A program made the translations under genes and the position numbers. 7,736 bases of DNA. Source: an uncultured Eubacteriales bacterium. Lineage in GTDB: Bacteria; Bacillota_A; Clostridia; Peptostreptococcales; Anaerovoracaceae. The notes beneath the pieces are model-generated. The model saw only the letters and a list, made by a program, of their open reading frames with translations, was not told where the DNA came from and searched no databases. How positions within the stretch are numbered: the stretch's first letter is position 1; every line of letters starts with the position of its first letter. The stretch spans positions 1-7,736 of the forward strand of contig CACYHM010000105.1 of assembly GCA_902774195.1 (NCBI GenBank), read 5' to 3'. Below are positions 6,183 through 7,736 of this stretch, one piece after another.

Positions 6183-7616
6183 ATGGAAACTATCGTAAGT
6201 ATCAACTCTGCTATCAACAATTTCGTATGGGGCATACCTGCCATGGTATGTATACTCGGCATAGGTCTGTATCTGAGCATCAGAACTGGATTCATCCAGG
6301 TCAGGAAGTTCGGCCTTGCGATGAAGGAGACGTTCGGCAAGATCTTCAGCAAGGACAAGACGAAGGAAGGCGCGATCTCGCCTTTCCAGGCGCTGTGCAC
6401 GGCTCTTGCCGCTACGGTCGGCACCGGCAACATCGCCGGCGTTGCGGGAGCTCTCGCTATAGGAGGCCCGGGATCGATATTCTGGATGTGGATATCCGCA
6501 ATGCTCGGAATGTGCACGAAATTCTCGGAGGTCACACTGGCTGTCCACTTCAGGGAGATAGATGACCAGGGGACTTATGTCGGCGGCCCGATGTACTACA
6601 TAAAGAACGGGCTAGGAAAGAACTGGAAGTGGCTCGGAGTGCTGTTCTCGCTCTTCGGGATCGGCGCCGTATTCGGCACAGGCAACGCCGCACAGGTGAA
6701 CACGATCACGGCTTCGATAGACACAGCTCTCACTTCTTTCAACGTGATGGGAGAGAAGGGCATCGGCACGCTGAATCTCATCATCGGCATCGTGCTTGCC
6801 GTACTTATCGCCTTCATCCTCATAGGAGGTGTCCAGAGGATCGGAGCGGTCACGGAGAAACTCGTTCCGTTCATGGCTGTGTTCTATATACTGCTCGGAC
6901 TTGGCGTCATAGTGATCAACTACAGGTTCGTACCGGGAGCGATCGTATCGATCTTCGAAGGCGCGTTCAACCCTAAGGCCGTGACGGGCGGAGTGGTCGG
7001 CACGGTATTCCTCAGCCTTCAGAAAGGCATCGCGAGAGGGATCTTCTCGAACGAAGCAGGACTCGGCACGGGCTCCATGGCTCACGCCAGCGCTGATGTG
7101 AATCACCCGGTAAAGCAGGGCTTTTTCGGGATCTTCGAAGTGTTCGTCGACACGATAGTCATCTGCACCATGACGGCTCTCATCATCATGTGCGGACGCG
7201 CCGATGTGGTCTACGGGCAGGCTGCGGGAGCCGAGCTCACGATACAGGGCTTCACGAACACCTACGGCGCATGGGTATCCATCTTCACGGCGGTCGCGAT
7301 GTGCTGCTTTGCGTTCTCGACGATACTCGGCTGGGGACTCTATGGTACACGCTGCTCCGAGTTCCTCTTCGGAGGCAAGGCCCGCAAGCCGTTCCTGATA
7401 GTCTATGCGCTGGTCGCGATCCTCGGAGCGACGATGGATCTCGGAGTCATCTGGGAGGTCGCAGAGACTTTCAACGGACTCATGGCCATACCTAACCTTA
7501 TAGCTGTATTCCTGCTCTCGGGCACAGTAGTCAGACTGATAAAGAACTACTTCAGCGATGAGGAATACATCCCGTATCACGAGCAGGAAAAAATGCTCAA
7601 AGAAAACAAACAGTAA
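6183..7616 (+). CDS. Sodium:alanine/glycine symporter, AGCS family
   Basis: The product is 477 residues, full length for the amino acid carrier (alanine/glycine:cation symporter, AGCS) family, with about ten or eleven membrane segments. Seen: N-terminal FVWGIPAMVCILGIGLYLSI (14-33), ALAATVGTGNIAGVAGALAI (74-93) with the ion/substrate-site consensus TVGTGNIAGV, GPGSIFWMWISAMLGM, the family hallmark YVGGPMYYI (132-140), and GIARGIFSNEAGLGTGSM (282-299) followed by AHASADVNHPVKQG. All hallmark residues are intact. Family role: uptake of alanine or glycine driven by Na+, or H+ in some members. The ATG at 6183 is preceded by CGGGAG at 6168-6173. The frame is open further upstream but that part overlaps the AEC gene and is not protein-like for this family. 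The short hydrophilic C-terminus ends in EQEKMLKENKQ. A Na+ gradient is what an intact OadB-type pump would supply, a plausible but unproven link. Confidence 0.95.
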   Translation: METIVSINSAINNFVWGIPAMVCILGIGLYLSIRTGFIQVRKFGLAMKETFGKIFSKDKTKEGAISPFQALCTALAATVGTGNIAGVAGALAIGGPGSIFWMWISAMLGMCTKFSEVTLAVHFREIDDQGTYVGGPMYYIKNGLGKNWKWLGVLFSLFGIGAVFGTGNAAQVNTITASIDTALTSFNVMGEKGIGTLNLIIGIVLAVLIAFILIGGVQRIGAVTEKLVPFMAVFYILLGLGVIVINYRFVPGAIVSIFEGAFNPKAVTGGVVGTVFLSLQKGIARGIFSNEAGLGTGSMAHASADVNHPVKQGFFGIFEVFVDTIVICTMTALIIMCGRADVVYGQAAGAELTIQGFTNTYGAWVSIFTAVAMCCFAFSTILGWGLYGTRCSEFLFGGKARKPFLIVYALVAILGATMDLGVIWEVAETFNGLMAIPNLIAVFLLSGTVVRLIKNYFSDEEYIPYHEQEKMLKENKQ

Positions 7617-7639
7617 GAGAACGATTCAAAGGGGATTAG

Positions 7640-7736
7640 ATGAATACACAGAGGATCAAAGTGCTGCTTGCGGCAATAGATAACGGCAGCCTGACAAAAG
7701 CGGGACAGATCTGCGGATACACGCAGTCGGCAGTCA
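7640..7736 (+). CDS. LysR-type transcriptional regulator (3' partial)
   Basis: Only the first 32 codons are present. The peptide reads KVLLAAIDNGSLTKAGQI and then CGYTQSAV, which matches the N-terminal winged helix-turn-helix of LysR regulators (FL.v.e.gS.t.AA..l..sQsavS). In this family the N-terminal domain binds DNA and the missing C-terminal domain binds an effector. The ATG at 7640 is preceded by AAAGGGGA (7628-7635). It begins 23 nt after the symporter stop on the same strand with no terminator visible between, so it may be co-transcribed with the symporter rather than divergently arranged as many LysR genes are. The target and effector are unknown. Confidence 0.85.
   Translation, partial: MNTQRIKVLLAAIDNGSLTKAGQICGYTQSAV

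Noticed and set aside
6612..7580. A long open frame of 322 codons on the minus strand opposite the AGCS gene
   Set aside because: The plus-strand protein has full AGCS hallmarks over the same bases. The minus-strand product is charged, low in recognisable motifs, and has the look of an antisense shadow created by codon bias.

Overview
The window is a densely packed, entirely plus-strand gene cluster built around a biotin-dependent carboxyltransferase/decarboxylase system, followed by amino-acid and organic-acid transport genes. Moderately high GC, frequent ATA (Ile) and AGA/AGG (Arg) codons, strong GGAGG-type ribosome binding sites and the Na+-translocating decarboxylase family suggest an anaerobic bacterium that ferments amino or organic acids (for example a clostridial or synergistete-like lineage). 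The taxon cannot be fixed from sequence alone.

Layout. 1-649: 3' part of a divergent acyl-CoA-type carboxyltransferase (MmdA/12S-like). 654-965: small membrane subunit (OadG/delta-like). 947-1288: biotin carrier protein with an EAMKME biotinylation site. 1306-2372: the membrane decarboxylase beta subunit (OadB/GcdB/MmdB family), split by a frame change at about 1650-1659 where one membrane segment also appears to be missing. 2386-3783: a pyruvate/oxaloacetate carboxyltransferase (OadA/5S-like) with no biotin domain of its own. 3799-4515: an aspartate/glutamate-racemase-family protein with an altered catalytic pair. 4512 or 4521-5096: BioY biotin transporter. 5104-6045: AEC-family permease. 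These eight genes are separated by 17 nt or less, or overlap, so they look like one transcription unit.

A 137-nt non-coding gap (6046-6182) contains a good candidate intrinsic terminator (6110-6138) and alternative inverted repeats. It precedes a sodium:alanine/glycine symporter (AGCS family, 6183-7616) and the first 32 codons of a LysR-type regulator (7640 to the window end).

How the parts fit. The carrier can be charged by one carboxyltransferase and discharged by another (transcarboxylase logic: 12S, 1.3S, 5S) or by the membrane beta subunit (sodium-pump logic). Both logics are encoded in one cluster. BioY would supply the cofactor. If the lesion in the beta gene is real, the Na+ pump is lost while a soluble transcarboxylase-like set remains. 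The most notable points are the broken beta gene, the two-carboxyltransferase composition, the racemase with Ser in place of the second catalytic Cys, and the structured leader of the symporter gene.
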